From Flavobacteriales bacterium UBA7325 (GTDB lineage: Bacteria > Bacteroidota > Bacteroidia > Flavobacteriales_D > Crocinitomicaceae), in the NCBI GenBank assembly GCA_002471375.1, contig DKPV01000003.1:1-28223 (forward strand): DNA of 28,223 nt, written 5' to 3'. How positions within the stretch are numbered: position 1 is the first letter of the stretch; the number at the start of each line of letters is the position of its first letter. Position numbers and translations under genes: made by a program. Shown piece after piece: positions 15,120 through 23,207 of the stretch. The notes beneath the pieces were generated by a model. The model saw only the letters and a program-made list of their open reading frames with translations, searched no databases and was not told the DNA's origin.

Positions 15120-16628
15120 CTAATGAACCATGATCTTGTCAACAAAATAATTTCCGCCCTTCTGCAAATGAATACTATAAACTCCTTTGCTCATTGATTC
15201 TGTCAATTGTATTGAAGCTCGATCGATTCCTTTCAACTGTTGAGTATGCGAAGAATTAACCTGCTGCCCTAACGAATTGTAGATATCGACTTGGTAGATG
15301 CCATCTAGGTCATTTGTAAATAGATGAATGGTGTTTTCAGTAGCATTGTAAGATGCAATCATAGATTCAATCTCGTCGGAACAGTCATTATTGACAGCAA
15401 TAACACTTAGATATTCACGCTTGCCATTTAGATCAACTTGGAAAAGCCTGTAATACAGAAGAGGTTCAAGAAATCCTTCATGAGTAAATTGATAAGTCGT
15501 AAGTGATTGTGAATTGCTAACAGAAAAGACAGTATCTAGCGGTACAAAATGTACTCCGTCTATAGATTTTTCTACAACAAAAAAGTTATTATTCGATTCT
15601 GACGAAGTGCTCCATTCAAGTTGATTCCCGCGTGAATTGCATTCTCCAATAAAAGAAATGAATTCCACTGGTAATGGGTTTGGGTCTGTCGTAAAACTCC
15701 CAGATTCTAAATACACCACGCTATCGTAGGCTCCATCTTTTGCATCAGCAACAATCAATCTTATGTGATATGTAGCTCCTGGGGTTAATCCAGTGTAGCT
15801 AGCCGTTAATGGGTTCGTGCAGCCGTTCAATTCAGTCCCGTCAATGAACCCATTGAATTCCGTAGTTGGCGCTCCAGATATCCATAATGGATTAGCTCCA
15901 GTGCAGTTCGCCGCATTAGGGCTTCCTCCACTTGATCCAACAACACCATCGTTTACAGAGTTGATTCCTACTTCTGATCCATTTGCTAATCGGGCTATAT
16001 TCAAGGCGTTATTCAAATAACCCTGGCCACCCGATATTCCTGGCCCACTTATTAGAAAGGCAAATTTATCATTGTAGCTTGAGCAGTTATAGTTGATCCC
16101 AAAAGCACTTCCAGATTGATCGTTATACTCTTCTGAACCGAAAACGTAGCGAAACGACACTTCATTTGAGACAGGAACAAAGTCAAATTCGAGAATGGCA
16201 CCGTTGTAATAGTTTTCGGGGCTAATTAAGTTGTTGACATCTGCATCTTGACCAGCAGCGGAATTACTCGATCTAATTTCGCCTGGGGTTCCGCTTGTAT
16301 AGTTTCGTGACATTTGGGCAACACTTCCTGGGTTAATTCCTAAACCAAGTGGGATATCAGCTGTATTTCCGGTTGATAGAACGACCCCGGAGGAAAAGTC
16401 CATGGCTAATTGTGTAGTTCCGTTTGTCGTAAAATGTCCCGCTTGATAACGATTTGAGACGTTAAGGCACCCTCTAAATTGGACGTTACTTACTGTCGTT
16501 AAACTGCCAGCCGGCACTAATATCCCGTCAACTAATTGGGATGTTGAGTAGCTCGTATTGTCTATAATTATCTGAGCATTCGAAATTAATAGCGACAAAA
16601 GAAATGAGAGAGATAAGATGTATTTCAT
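15120..16628 (-). CDS. Choice-of-anchor L domain secreted protein with T9SS sorting domain
   Basis: A 502-residue protein. Signal peptide MKYILSLSFLLSLLISNAQ. The choice-of-anchor L domain spans about 20-315, with FSSGVVLSTGN, DADVNNLI, GAILEFDFVP, FRYVFGSEEYND, KFAFLISGPG and YHIRLIVADAKDGAYDSVVYL. A fibronectin-like linker (PVEFISFIGEC ... LEWSTSSESNNNFFVVEKS) and a Por-type sorting domain (VDIYNSLGQQV ... SKGVYSIHLQ) complete it. Expected to be exported by T9SS and attached to or released from the surface; ligand unknown. ATG 16628 is preferred over the preceding in-frame TTG. It starts 8 bases after the stop of the beta-helix gene, so the two form an operon. Confidence 0.87.
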   Translation of the reverse strand: MKYILSLSFLLSLLISNAQIIIDNTSYSTSQLVDGILVPAGSLTTVSNVQFRGCLNVSNRYQAGHFTTNGTTQLAMDFSSGVVLSTGNTADIPLGLGINPGSVAQMSRNYTSGTPGEIRSSNSAAGQDADVNNLISPENYYNGAILEFDFVPVSNEVSFRYVFGSEEYNDQSGSAFGINYNCSSYNDKFAFLISGPGISGGQGYLNNALNIARLANGSEVGINSVNDGVVGSSGGSPNAANCTGANPLWISGAPTTEFNGFIDGTELNGCTNPLTASYTGLTPGATYHIRLIVADAKDGAYDSVVYLESGSFTTDPNPLPVEFISFIGECNSRGNQLEWSTSSESNNNFFVVEKSIDGVHFVPLDTVFSVSNSQSLTTYQFTHEGFLEPLLYYRLFQVDLNGKREYLSVIAVNNDCSDEIESMIASYNATENTIHLFTNDLDGIYQVDIYNSLGQQVNSSHTQQLKGIDRASIQLTESMSKGVYSIHLQKGGNYFVDKIMVH

Positions 16629-16636
16629 CAATGAAA

Positions 16637-18505
16637 TTATTTAGTTAAAATGGATAATGTTTTGCTACTCGAATTTGTCGTGACCCTAGCAATAAAAGTG
16701 CCGTCGGAGATGTTTGTGGGTAACTCAAAAATGAGATGCTTTTGGTTTATATTCGTATATACTGTTTTACCGTAAATTCTACTCCCAAGAACATTATATA
16801 GCTCAAATTGTACAGCTTGCTTGGTTTGTATAGGGAGGTGCACGTTTACCGAGCGAGTGCCGAATGAATAACTTAGTTCCAATTCTTCGGAGGAAAAGCA
16901 ATGCTCTTTTGATATGGTGCTAAATATTTCTTGGTTGCCATCAAAATCAACTTGAATGAGGCGGTAGTATTCGTTACCTTCAATAACTGATAAATCTTCA
17001 TAGGTATAGTGCACAAGTTCTTGACTCGTACCTGCGCCGTCAATTCTTACTATTTCTTTAAAATTGCCTCCTTCGTCTGCTTTTTCAAGAATAAAATAAT
17101 CGTTATTTCTTTCTGAGGCAGTAGACCAATTTAGGGTTTGGAATCCGTCCTTGCATTCTGATGAGAAGTCCATTAATTCAACCGGTAAAATTGTGAAGCA
17201 GGGACCAACGTAGGAAGGGCAAACTGTGGAGGGAGTAGTTATTGGCGAAGTGGTGTTTATCATCGTGATTCCTGATCCAGAGATGACAGGTGATCCAGAA
17301 TTCTGAATTGAGATTGAAGCAGAATTATCTTGACGGATATCCTGAGCAGTTGCTGCGAAGCTGCATTCTGATATGGTGTAGGATGCGGCGTTTCCAGATC
17401 CAACTCGAGCGTATAGATGATTACCTTCACTGGATGCGCTGTTGCCTGAAAAGGAACATGATGTAAGTGACACGCTCGCAGCTGAGCCACTTCCAGAAAA
17501 ACTCGTATTGATCGAAATCGCTCCACCTTTACCAGAATTTGAAACGGAATTGTTTGTAAACGAACAATCTGATATAACGAGCGTTGCTCCTCGCGCTACA
17601 CAAATAGCTCCGCCATACTTGGGGCCACTTCCAGAGTTTGTTTGATTGGATGTGACACAGCAGCCGCTCATATTGAAATTGGCTCCCGAGACGAAAATTC
17701 CTGAGCCACCGCTTGATGATGTGTTTAGGTTGTTGGTTATGATTGAATTTGTCATGGTGACCGTCGTACTGCCGTTACCTGAAATATAAAGGCCTGATCC
17801 ACCTTGTGCTGCCTTTTCATTGCCTGAAAAGGTGAAATTGTCAATTGTTACTGTGTTTCCGCTTCCTTCTACGCTCATTCCACCTCCAGCAATACTAGCT
17901 GCTCCTGGGTTGCAATTCGATCCGCCACCACTAAAAGAAACTGTGGATCCTCCTGAAACTACAATAGCGGAAGATCCACCGCCAGATGCATTTTCTGAAA
18001 CCTCAACATCTGTAATAGTTATATTGCTTGCTCCCGAGATGTTTAATGCGGACGCTCCGCCAAGTCCGTAATTATATCCAGTCAGATAAATTCCTTGAAT
18101 AGTTATGTTGGTGCCAGTGATATTTGCCCAACGATTCGCATCTGTGCTTATCTGATTATTATCGAAAAACGTGAGCGTGCTGCCAGCTCCAATAATTGAG
18201 ATTCCTGAAACGGAAAGTGCGAGATTCGCATCTGATGCAACATATGAACCTGCGTCAACGTATATAATATCCCCGGAAGTGATGGCATTTGTGCCGGAAG
18301 GACCGTAGGTGTTCCATAAATTAGTTAGTGTTGCTTTTGGGCTTGCTAGGCTCGTTCCATTGTTGCTATTGTTCCCAACTGCAGAAGTGTGAATGTCGCC
18401 TGTAAGAGAACCATCATTTACGTAATAGTTCGTAGCTCTAGTAATTGTTCCGTTGAACAACATCATGCAAATACAAACAACAAAAACCGGATTGAACTTT
18501 TTCAT
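16637..18505 (-). CDS. Secreted right-handed beta-helix protein with T9SS sorting domain
   Basis: About 622 residues. A signal peptide (VFVVCICMMLFNGTITRA) is followed by the start NYYVNDGS and GNNSNNGTSLASPKATL, typical of pectate-lyase-like/choice-of-anchor Q proteins. Residues about 80-430 are rich in Gly, Ser and Asn, with repeating ITISGxxxxITxxxVS turns (for example GISIIGAG, NISGASNITITDVEVSEN, FTFSGNEKAAQGGSGLYISGN), as in a parallel beta-helix. A PVELMDFSSEC/LNWSTASERNNDYFILEK linker and a sorting domain end it. No polysaccharide-lyase active site was identified. ATG 18505 gives the best signal peptide; ATG 18514 is also in frame. Head of the T9SS operon, with a direct repeat 110 bases upstream. 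Confidence 0.85.
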   Translation of the reverse strand: MKKFNPVFVVCICMMLFNGTITRATNYYVNDGSLTGDIHTSAVGNNSNNGTSLASPKATLTNLWNTYGPSGTNAITSGDIIYVDAGSYVASDANLALSVSGISIIGAGSTLTFFDNNQISTDANRWANITGTNITIQGIYLTGYNYGLGGASALNISGASNITITDVEVSENASGGGSSAIVVSGGSTVSFSGGGSNCNPGAASIAGGGMSVEGSGNTVTIDNFTFSGNEKAAQGGSGLYISGNGSTTVTMTNSIITNNLNTSSSGGSGIFVSGANFNMSGCCVTSNQTNSGSGPKYGGAICVARGATLVISDCSFTNNSVSNSGKGGAISINTSFSGSGSAASVSLTSCSFSGNSASSEGNHLYARVGSGNAASYTISECSFAATAQDIRQDNSASISIQNSGSPVISGSGITMINTTSPITTPSTVCPSYVGPCFTILPVELMDFSSECKDGFQTLNWSTASERNNDYFILEKADEGGNFKEIVRIDGAGTSQELVHYTYEDLSVIEGNEYYRLIQVDFDGNQEIFSTISKEHCFSSEELELSYSFGTRSVNVHLPIQTKQAVQFELYNVLGSRIYGKTVYTNINQKHLIFELPTNISDGTFIARVTTNSSSKTLSILTK

Positions 18506-18533
18506 GCATATCATCTTAATAGTAAGCTGATAG

Positions 18534-18541
18534 TAAATCTA
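18534..18541 (-). promoter_or_regulatory. Possible -7 box for the T9SS beta-helix operon
   Basis: The minus strand reads TAGATTTA, one base off TAnnTTTG, 28 bases upstream of the ATG at 18505. It is weak on its own. It matters because a direct repeat lies about 75-105 bases further upstream. Confidence 0.3.
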
Positions 18542-18614
18542 GTTCAAAGTGCAGTCCTTACATAACCTCTAGTTGTATACGGTTTGGAAATGCCGCTAAC
18601 ACCTATAAATTGTA

Positions 18615-18646
18615 GTGAATGGTTAGCCATTTATGGTGAATGGTTA
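18615..18646 (-). promoter_or_regulatory. Perfect 11-bp direct repeat with 21-bp period, candidate LytTR binding site
   Basis: On the minus strand TAACCATTCAC occurs at 18646-18636 and again, identically, at 18625-18615, so the copies are exactly 21 bp (two helical turns) apart. LytTR proteins such as AgrA bind paired 9-bp direct repeats with a 12-13 bp spacer, with a consensus close to [TA][AC][CA]GTTN[AG][TG]. ACCATTCAC fits 7 of those 9 positions. The site lies between the stop of the LytTR gene (18709) and the start of the T9SS operon (18505), upstream of the latter. The geometry is seen directly; the binding is inferred. Confidence 0.5.
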
Positions 18647-18708
18647 TCGTAAATTCTCGTGGATTTGGATTTTCTATTAGCGCGTGGACTAGGTTAGTAC
18701 GCTTGTTA

Positions 18709-19485
18709 CTAGTGTAATCCAAGGATAGAGATGTCGAAAGAACGCGACACAGGAATAGTAGAAGGCAAAAACTCAACTTCTAATTTGTACGCTTGAGATT
18801 TCCCTCTAATCTTGGAGATATAGGTTAAATTAATGAGATACGATTTATGCACACGATGAAAGTTTGAACTTTGCTCGGATATCATCCCTTCAATTTTACG
18901 TAGAGATATCCGCTGCATAGACTTCTGAAGTTTTTCATTCTCATCTAAGTAATAACTTACAACATAATTATCATTTGCTTCGAAAGCGACGATCCTATTC
19001 ACTGAAACCTCAATGATGGACTTTCTTTTTTCGTTTTTGAGCGCAAAGAATTTTTCAGCTGGGAGATTCTCTGGATTTGATTGCTTTGCTTCGCGACTAA
19101 CTTTCGATATTAAGTCGAGATATAAAACATAAAGAACATAAACTGCTATTGGGAGTATTGGAAAAATCAGAAATGAACTGAAGTAGAGTACTAAATCTAC
19201 AGGATTGAAAGTGCTAAAAGCTGATACTATTATCGCCGCTGAAATTGAAGGGATAAAATAGGTGCCAATTATTAAACCTATGTGATATTTCTTCGGCTTC
19301 ACATGATTTGAAAATGCTCTGAGTAAAATGGCGGAAAGTATAAAAACGATCACAGAGAAAATTGCAAGTTCTTTAACATGGTTTGATTCAGAGATAAACT
19401 GGAAAGGATCAAAAATCAAACAAAGTATAGCACAGTATAGTGCATACGTTGAGCCTAGATAAATGCTATGTATTTTGAAACTCAT
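18709..19485 (-). CDS. Membrane-embedded LytTR-domain transcriptional regulator
   Basis: A 258-residue protein. The N-terminal half has about four transmembrane helices (about 9-27, 43-60, 73-92, 98-122). A charged linker (SREAKQSNPENLPAEKF) leads to a LytTR DNA-binding domain at about 158-258, with IVAFEANDNYVVSYY, KSMQRISLRKIE, FHRVHKSYLINLTYISKI and IPVSRSF, the standard LytTR blocks. There is no receiver domain, so it is not a classical response regulator; DNA binding would occur at the membrane. The start is ATG 19485, overlapping the TGA of the TPR gene (ATGA). An in-frame extension to 19560 would read through the end of that gene and is rejected. The two products probably work as a pair. 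Confidence 0.88.
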   Translation of the reverse strand: MSFKIHSIYLGSTYALYCAILCLIFDPFQFISESNHVKELAIFSVIVFILSAILLRAFSNHVKPKKYHIGLIIGTYFIPSISAAIIVSAFSTFNPVDLVLYFSSFLIFPILPIAVYVLYVLYLDLISKVSREAKQSNPENLPAEKFFALKNEKRKSIIEVSVNRIVAFEANDNYVVSYYLDENEKLQKSMQRISLRKIEGMISEQSSNFHRVHKSYLINLTYISKIRGKSQAYKLEVEFLPSTIPVSRSFDISILGLH

Positions 19486-20612
19486 GACCGCTGTGATAGT
19501 TTTCGAATTCCAAATATACTGAGTGTAACTAGAAAAATAATTGAGCCAATTAGGAACCACACCACCTTTTGACGATGATTAGAGGTGCTCTTTTCTATTT
19601 TTTGATTTTCTAAAGCGAGATCCTTTTCATCTTGAATAAGCTTCAACTCAAGCTCCTTTTGATTTAAAGTATTCTGAAAGGTCAAATCTTCAAGCTGATT
19701 TTTCACCTTGAGGGTGTTTAGTTGATCTTTTAAAGAGCTGTATTTATCATATGTTTTTACAACTTCCTTCCATTTCTCTTGCTTTTTTAATAGCGGAATT
19801 TGAGCTAAATAGATATCTAATAGATGGATTCTAAACCCTGTTTTATGGGATATAGATTCTGCTATTTTGAATGCTGAAAGGGCTTCATCCAAGCGTCCTT
19901 CCTTGAAGAGTAGCTTTCCCTTAAGCTTCGAGTATAGGATTTTTTCTTCAACCTGATGAGTTTCAAGTTTATCGCTGATTTCATCTAAAAGAATCCAGGC
20001 GTCCGGATTTCGATCAACCTTGATATACACATCTGTAATACCAAGTAAGGCATATATTTCACCTTCCAAATTTCCAAGGTCTTTCTCGATAATCAATGAA
20101 CTATTGAAGTAACTGAGAGCTAATGAAAAACTGTCCATTTTTGCATAAACTTCTCCGAGATTGTAAAGCCTGATTGATTTTTGAAGCGGTGCGCCCAATG
20201 TTTCTTCTATATCAAGGCTTAGCTCAAAATATTCTCGTGATTTCACGAAGTTGTTCTGCAGCTGATATACGGTTCCAATGTTGTTGTAGCATGCAGATGT
20301 ACGCCCTTCATCTTTGATACTCTTCGCTTGATTAAGTGCCTTTAAATAATGATTAAGGGAAGTGATATAGTATCCCTTATCCTTGCTGACGATACCTAGT
20401 ATAGTGTGAGCGTTTATACCGAAAACGGAAGGCTTGCCAGATTTTTCACTTTCCTCGAGAAGCAAATTCGCCTTCTCAACAACTGATGTATCGCTGCGTT
20501 CTAGAGCAGCAAATGCTTCATCATTCATTTTAACTAAGATAAGGCTATCCTGACCCGAAACTTGAAAGCAAGCGGTAATTATAATAAAAAGAAGGGTAAA
20601 ATGGGTTCGCAT
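19482..20612 (-). CDS. TPR-repeat membrane sensor protein without an output domain
   Basis: A 376-residue protein with a signal peptide (FTLLFIIITACFQVSGQ). Five to seven tetratricopeptide repeats follow at about 45-290 (TSACYNNIGTVYQLQNNFVKSREYFELSL, KSIRLYNLGEVYAKMDSFSLALSYFN and others). A coiled coil rich in Glu, Lys and Leu spans about 295-343. A single transmembrane helix near the C-terminus (VVWFLIGSIIFLVTLSIFGI) is followed by a short basic tail. In Bacteroidota this layout is usually fused to a histidine kinase, LuxR or LytTR output domain. Here the output is encoded by the next, overlapping gene. ATG 20612 is chosen over GTG 20618. TACATTTC in the upstream region is one base from a -7 box. 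Confidence 0.85.
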   Translation of the reverse strand: MRTHFTLLFIIITACFQVSGQDSLILVKMNDEAFAALERSDTSVVEKANLLLEESEKSGKPSVFGINAHTILGIVSKDKGYYITSLNHYLKALNQAKSIKDEGRTSACYNNIGTVYQLQNNFVKSREYFELSLDIEETLGAPLQKSIRLYNLGEVYAKMDSFSLALSYFNSSLIIEKDLGNLEGEIYALLGITDVYIKVDRNPDAWILLDEISDKLETHQVEEKILYSKLKGKLLFKEGRLDEALSAFKIAESISHKTGFRIHLLDIYLAQIPLLKKQEKWKEVVKTYDKYSSLKDQLNTLKVKNQLEDLTFQNTLNQKELELKLIQDEKDLALENQKIEKSTSNHRQKVVWFLIGSIIFLVTLSIFGIRKLSQRS

Positions 20613-20693
20613 TGGCACCTAACGAATCTTAAGAGACAAGAAATGTAGTTAATAATTTCAATTGTACCTAATGAGACGGGGTTCGAGATCGAA

Positions 20694-21704
20694 TTAGAAT
20701 CCTGAAATCCCGTTTACAGTTGTGTACTTAAGTACGTTCTTTTTGTCAGGATGAATTCTTGCAAAAGCGGATTGAACAGCTAAAGTTCCTTCATGGAAAC
20801 CACATAGAATCAATTTAAGCTTATTGGTATAAGTGTTGACATCACCAATTGCATAGATTCCAGGTATGTTGGTTGAGTAATCCAATGTATCTACAACAAT
20901 CGCATTCTTTTCAATTTCAAGTCCCCAATCACCAATTGGACCAAGGCTTGGTTTCAATCCAAACAATGGAATGAAGTGATCCGTATCTTTTACAATTTCA
21001 CCTTGAGTTTTGTGTTTTACGGTGATGTTTTCAATTTTTCCGTTTCCACCAACTCCAACGACCTCAGCCTCTGTGATCAAATTGATTTTACCTTCATCTG
21101 CTAGATCCATGACCTTTTGAACAGAATCTAAATGACCTCTAAACGATGTTCGCCTGTGAACTAACGATACCTCTGACGCAATATTTTTATCAGCTAAGTA
21201 GATAGCCCAATCTAACGCTGAGTCACCACCTCCAGCAATGACACATCGCTTATTGCGATACATTTCTGGATCTTTAATGATGTATTCAACCCCTCTATCT
21301 TCGTAGTTTTCCAATCCTTCAATAGGTGGTTTTCTAGGTTCAAACACACCGAGACCACCAGCTATCATAATAATCGGAGCTTCATGTTCTGTTCCTTTTG
21401 TAGTTGTTACGATAAAGTTTCCTTCGTCGTTTTTGTCAATCTTCACAGCTGCTTCTCCAAGTGTAAATCCTGGGTTAAATGGTTTAGCTTGTTCAACCAA
21501 ATTGTCGATTAATTCACCCGCTAAAATTGAAGGGAAGCCTGGGATGTCATAGATTGGTTTTTTAGGGTAGATCTCGGAACATTGTCCTCCTGGTGCCGGG
21601 AGTGAATCGATGAGATGACATCTTAGTTTAAGTAGTCCCGCTTCAAAAATTGTAAAAAGACCTACAGGTCCCGCTCCGATAATAATGATATCTGTTTTGA
21701 TCAT
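20694..21704 (-). CDS. Thioredoxin-reductase-like ferredoxin/flavodoxin-NADP+ reductase
   Basis: A 336-residue FAD- and NADPH-binding oxidoreductase. It has the FAD Rossmann motif GAGPVG at 10-15, GGQCSEIYPKKPIYDIPGFP (isoalloxazine region), the NADPH Rossmann motif GGGDSA at 158-163, HRR at 183-185, and the C-terminal FAD block YAIGDVNTY. The CxxC redox pair of thioredoxin reductase is absent: the equivalent region reads RGVEYIIKDP. This points to the YumC/FNR2 type, which moves electrons between NADPH and ferredoxin or flavodoxin. Cytoplasmic. It is monocistronic, divergent from the HTTM gene, with an exact -7 box. Confidence 0.9.
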   Translation of the reverse strand: MIKTDIIIIGAGPVGLFTIFEAGLLKLRCHLIDSLPAPGGQCSEIYPKKPIYDIPGFPSILAGELIDNLVEQAKPFNPGFTLGEAAVKIDKNDEGNFIVTTTKGTEHEAPIIMIAGGLGVFEPRKPPIEGLENYEDRGVEYIIKDPEMYRNKRCVIAGGGDSALDWAIYLADKNIASEVSLVHRRTSFRGHLDSVQKVMDLADEGKINLITEAEVVGVGGNGKIENITVKHKTQGEIVKDTDHFIPLFGLKPSLGPIGDWGLEIEKNAIVVDTLDYSTNIPGIYAIGDVNTYTNKLKLILCGFHEGTLAVQSAFARIHPDKKNVLKYTTVNGISGF

Positions 21705-21723
21705 AACCTAAAATTTAGTGGTG

Positions 21724-21731
21724 CAAATGTA
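21724..21731 (-). promoter_or_regulatory. Bacteroidota -7 box for the ferredoxin-NADP+ reductase gene
   Basis: The minus strand reads TACATTTG followed by C, an exact TAnnTTTG match, 19 bases upstream of the ATG at 21704. It is the same 9-base string as in front of kbl. Confidence 0.55.
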
Positions 21732-21750
21732 ATTAACTGCTCGCATTAGT

Positions 21751-21782
21751 TTGACGGAATTCATTAAAATTCGATAAGTTTG
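21751..21782 (+). promoter_or_regulatory. Promoter of the HTTM gene (TTG ... TAnnTTTG)
   Basis: TTG at 21751-21753 and TAAGTTTG at 21775-21782 are separated by 21 bases, close to the canonical 19-base spacing of Bacteroidota promoters. Transcription would start near 21789, leaving about 16 bases before the TTG start codon at 21805. Confidence 0.5.
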
Positions 21783-21804
21783 TTTCAAGTTTAAGAATTG
21801 ATTT

Positions 21805-23148
21805 TTGAATACAATTACCTCATTTCGTGACAAACTGTTCATGCCTGTATCTTCTGCAAGCCTTGGTTTGTTTAGGATTTTGGTAGGGTTTATTCTCTTC
21901 TTTCAGACCTCATCGTTAATTTCGAGTAATTTTGTTCAGGAACATATTTTTGAATCAAAAATCCGATTCCCGTTTGAATATTTCGAGTTTCTAGAGCCCT
22001 TACCGAAGGATGGAATGAGATGGCTGCTGCTGCTAATGTTAGGTGCGACGGTTTTCATGATTCTTGGGAGATTTTTTAAAATAGCGACTTTTCTGTATAC
22101 AGTTAGTTTTACCTATCTCTGGTTGCTCGACAAGAGCTACTTCAATAATCACTATTACTTTATTACCCTTTTAGGCTTTCTTCTAATCTTTACTCAAGCG
22201 GATAGTTGGGGGGCTCTTAAAGGAAAAAACCGCAGGGAAACGATTCCCTATTGGCATGTTTATATTCTTAAATTGCAGCTGCTGCTTGTGTTGTTTATTT
22301 CTGGGATTAATAAAATAAATTACCATTGGCTGATCGACTTTCAACCGATGAAACATATTTTAGAAACAAAGGCCGCAGTTGATGGTTATGACTGGCTTTT
22401 AAATGACTTTTTCTACATTTTTTTCACATGGGGAGGTATGCTGCTCGATCTTCTTATTGGTTTTTTACTTTGGAATAAACGCACCCGAAAGTTTGCGATC
22501 ACGGCATTTATCCTTTTTAACCTAATAAACTATTGGCTTTTCCATGATATTGGTGAAATAGGTTTCTTCCCATTCCTACTTCTTGCATGTGTAAGTATTT
22601 TTCTTGATCCACTCCAAGTGAAAGCTAAGCTGAATTGGATAGTACCACAAAAGGTGAAGCCAATTACCAAGATATCAGAAACAAGAGTTGTTGAAAAAAT
22701 TAAGAAATCAAATATTGTTTTTGGATTAATTGTCGTCTACTTCTCCATTCAAATCCTAGTGCCATTTAGACATCTCTTGTATGATGACCATGTCGACTGG
22801 ACAGGAGAGGGTCAACGCTTTTCTTGGAGAATGAAAATTATGTATAAGGAAGTTGATATGCACTTCTATTTGATAGAAGAGGGTAAGTCCGAAAAATTGG
22901 AAGTTAACGTCGGTCATTTTCTAAATGACAAGCAATACACTAACTTGATGTATTATCCGGATTTAGTCCCGCTTGTTGGGGCTTACATAAGTGATGAAGG
23001 ACGCCGTAGAAAACTTAGTAATCCTGACGTAGTGTCAACATTTTATGTTGGGTTCAATGGGAGGCCGAGTCAGTTGCTTTTTGACTCTACATTGAGAATT
23101 AATCGTTTAAGCCCTGAAAAATCAAATTGGATTTTTTCTCTGCAGTAG
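21805..23148 (+). CDS. HTTM (vitamin K-dependent gamma-carboxylase-like) membrane protein
   Basis: A 447-residue integral membrane protein. The HTTM domain covers about 8-290, with SLGLFRILVGFILFFQ, LLDKSYFNNHYYFITLL, a conserved Lys in LFISGINKINYHWL, and several hydrophobic helices. The hallmark GEGQRFSWRMKIM follows at about 336-348, before a mostly soluble C-terminal region. HTTM proteins share the membrane part of eukaryotic gamma-glutamyl carboxylase; bacterial functions are largely unknown. The TTG at 21805 is the earliest possible start (in-frame TGA at 21799). It keeps the FRDKLFMPVS lead that family members have; ATG at 21841 would lose it. The gene stands alone, divergent from the reductase gene. 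Confidence 0.85.
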   Translation: MNTITSFRDKLFMPVSSASLGLFRILVGFILFFQTSSLISSNFVQEHIFESKIRFPFEYFEFLEPLPKDGMRWLLLLMLGATVFMILGRFFKIATFLYTVSFTYLWLLDKSYFNNHYYFITLLGFLLIFTQADSWGALKGKNRRETIPYWHVYILKLQLLLVLFISGINKINYHWLIDFQPMKHILETKAAVDGYDWLLNDFFYIFFTWGGMLLDLLIGFLLWNKRTRKFAITAFILFNLINYWLFHDIGEIGFFPFLLLACVSIFLDPLQVKAKLNWIVPQKVKPITKISETRVVEKIKKSNIVFGLIVVYFSIQILVPFRHLLYDDHVDWTGEGQRFSWRMKIMYKEVDMHFYLIEEGKSEKLEVNVGHFLNDKQYTNLMYYPDLVPLVGAYISDEGRRRKLSNPDVVSTFYVGFNGRPSQLLFDSTLRINRLSPEKSNWIFSLQ

Positions 23149-23207
23149 TGAAATGTCAATAAAAAGAAGTAGCTTTATCTAGCTAAAATGAACTACCACC
23201 ATAAACT

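Noticed and set aside
17260..18071. Long plus- and minus-strand open frames rich in Pro/Glu/Ser inside the beta-helix gene
   Set aside because: They are alternative frames of a repetitive Gly/Ser/Asn-rich coding region. They lack start signals and carry no recognisable fold.
17250..18250. Repetitive sequence that could suggest a tandem repeat or CRISPR-like array
   Set aside because: The periodicity is in the protein (beta-helix turns); the DNA repeats are neither identical nor evenly spaced.
19486..19560. N-terminal extension of the LytTR protein
   Set aside because: It runs through the end of the TPR gene, while the ATG at 19485 forms an ATGA overlap and begins directly before the first membrane helix.
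20617..20674. Two copies of ACCTAA[CT]GA upstream of the TPR gene as a second LytTR site
   Set aside because: The spacing is 49 bp, not 21, and the repeat is short and imperfect.
20694..21704. Thioredoxin reductase
   Set aside because: The CxxC redox motif is missing between the two Rossmann motifs, so a ferredoxin/flavodoxin-NADP+ reductase fits better.
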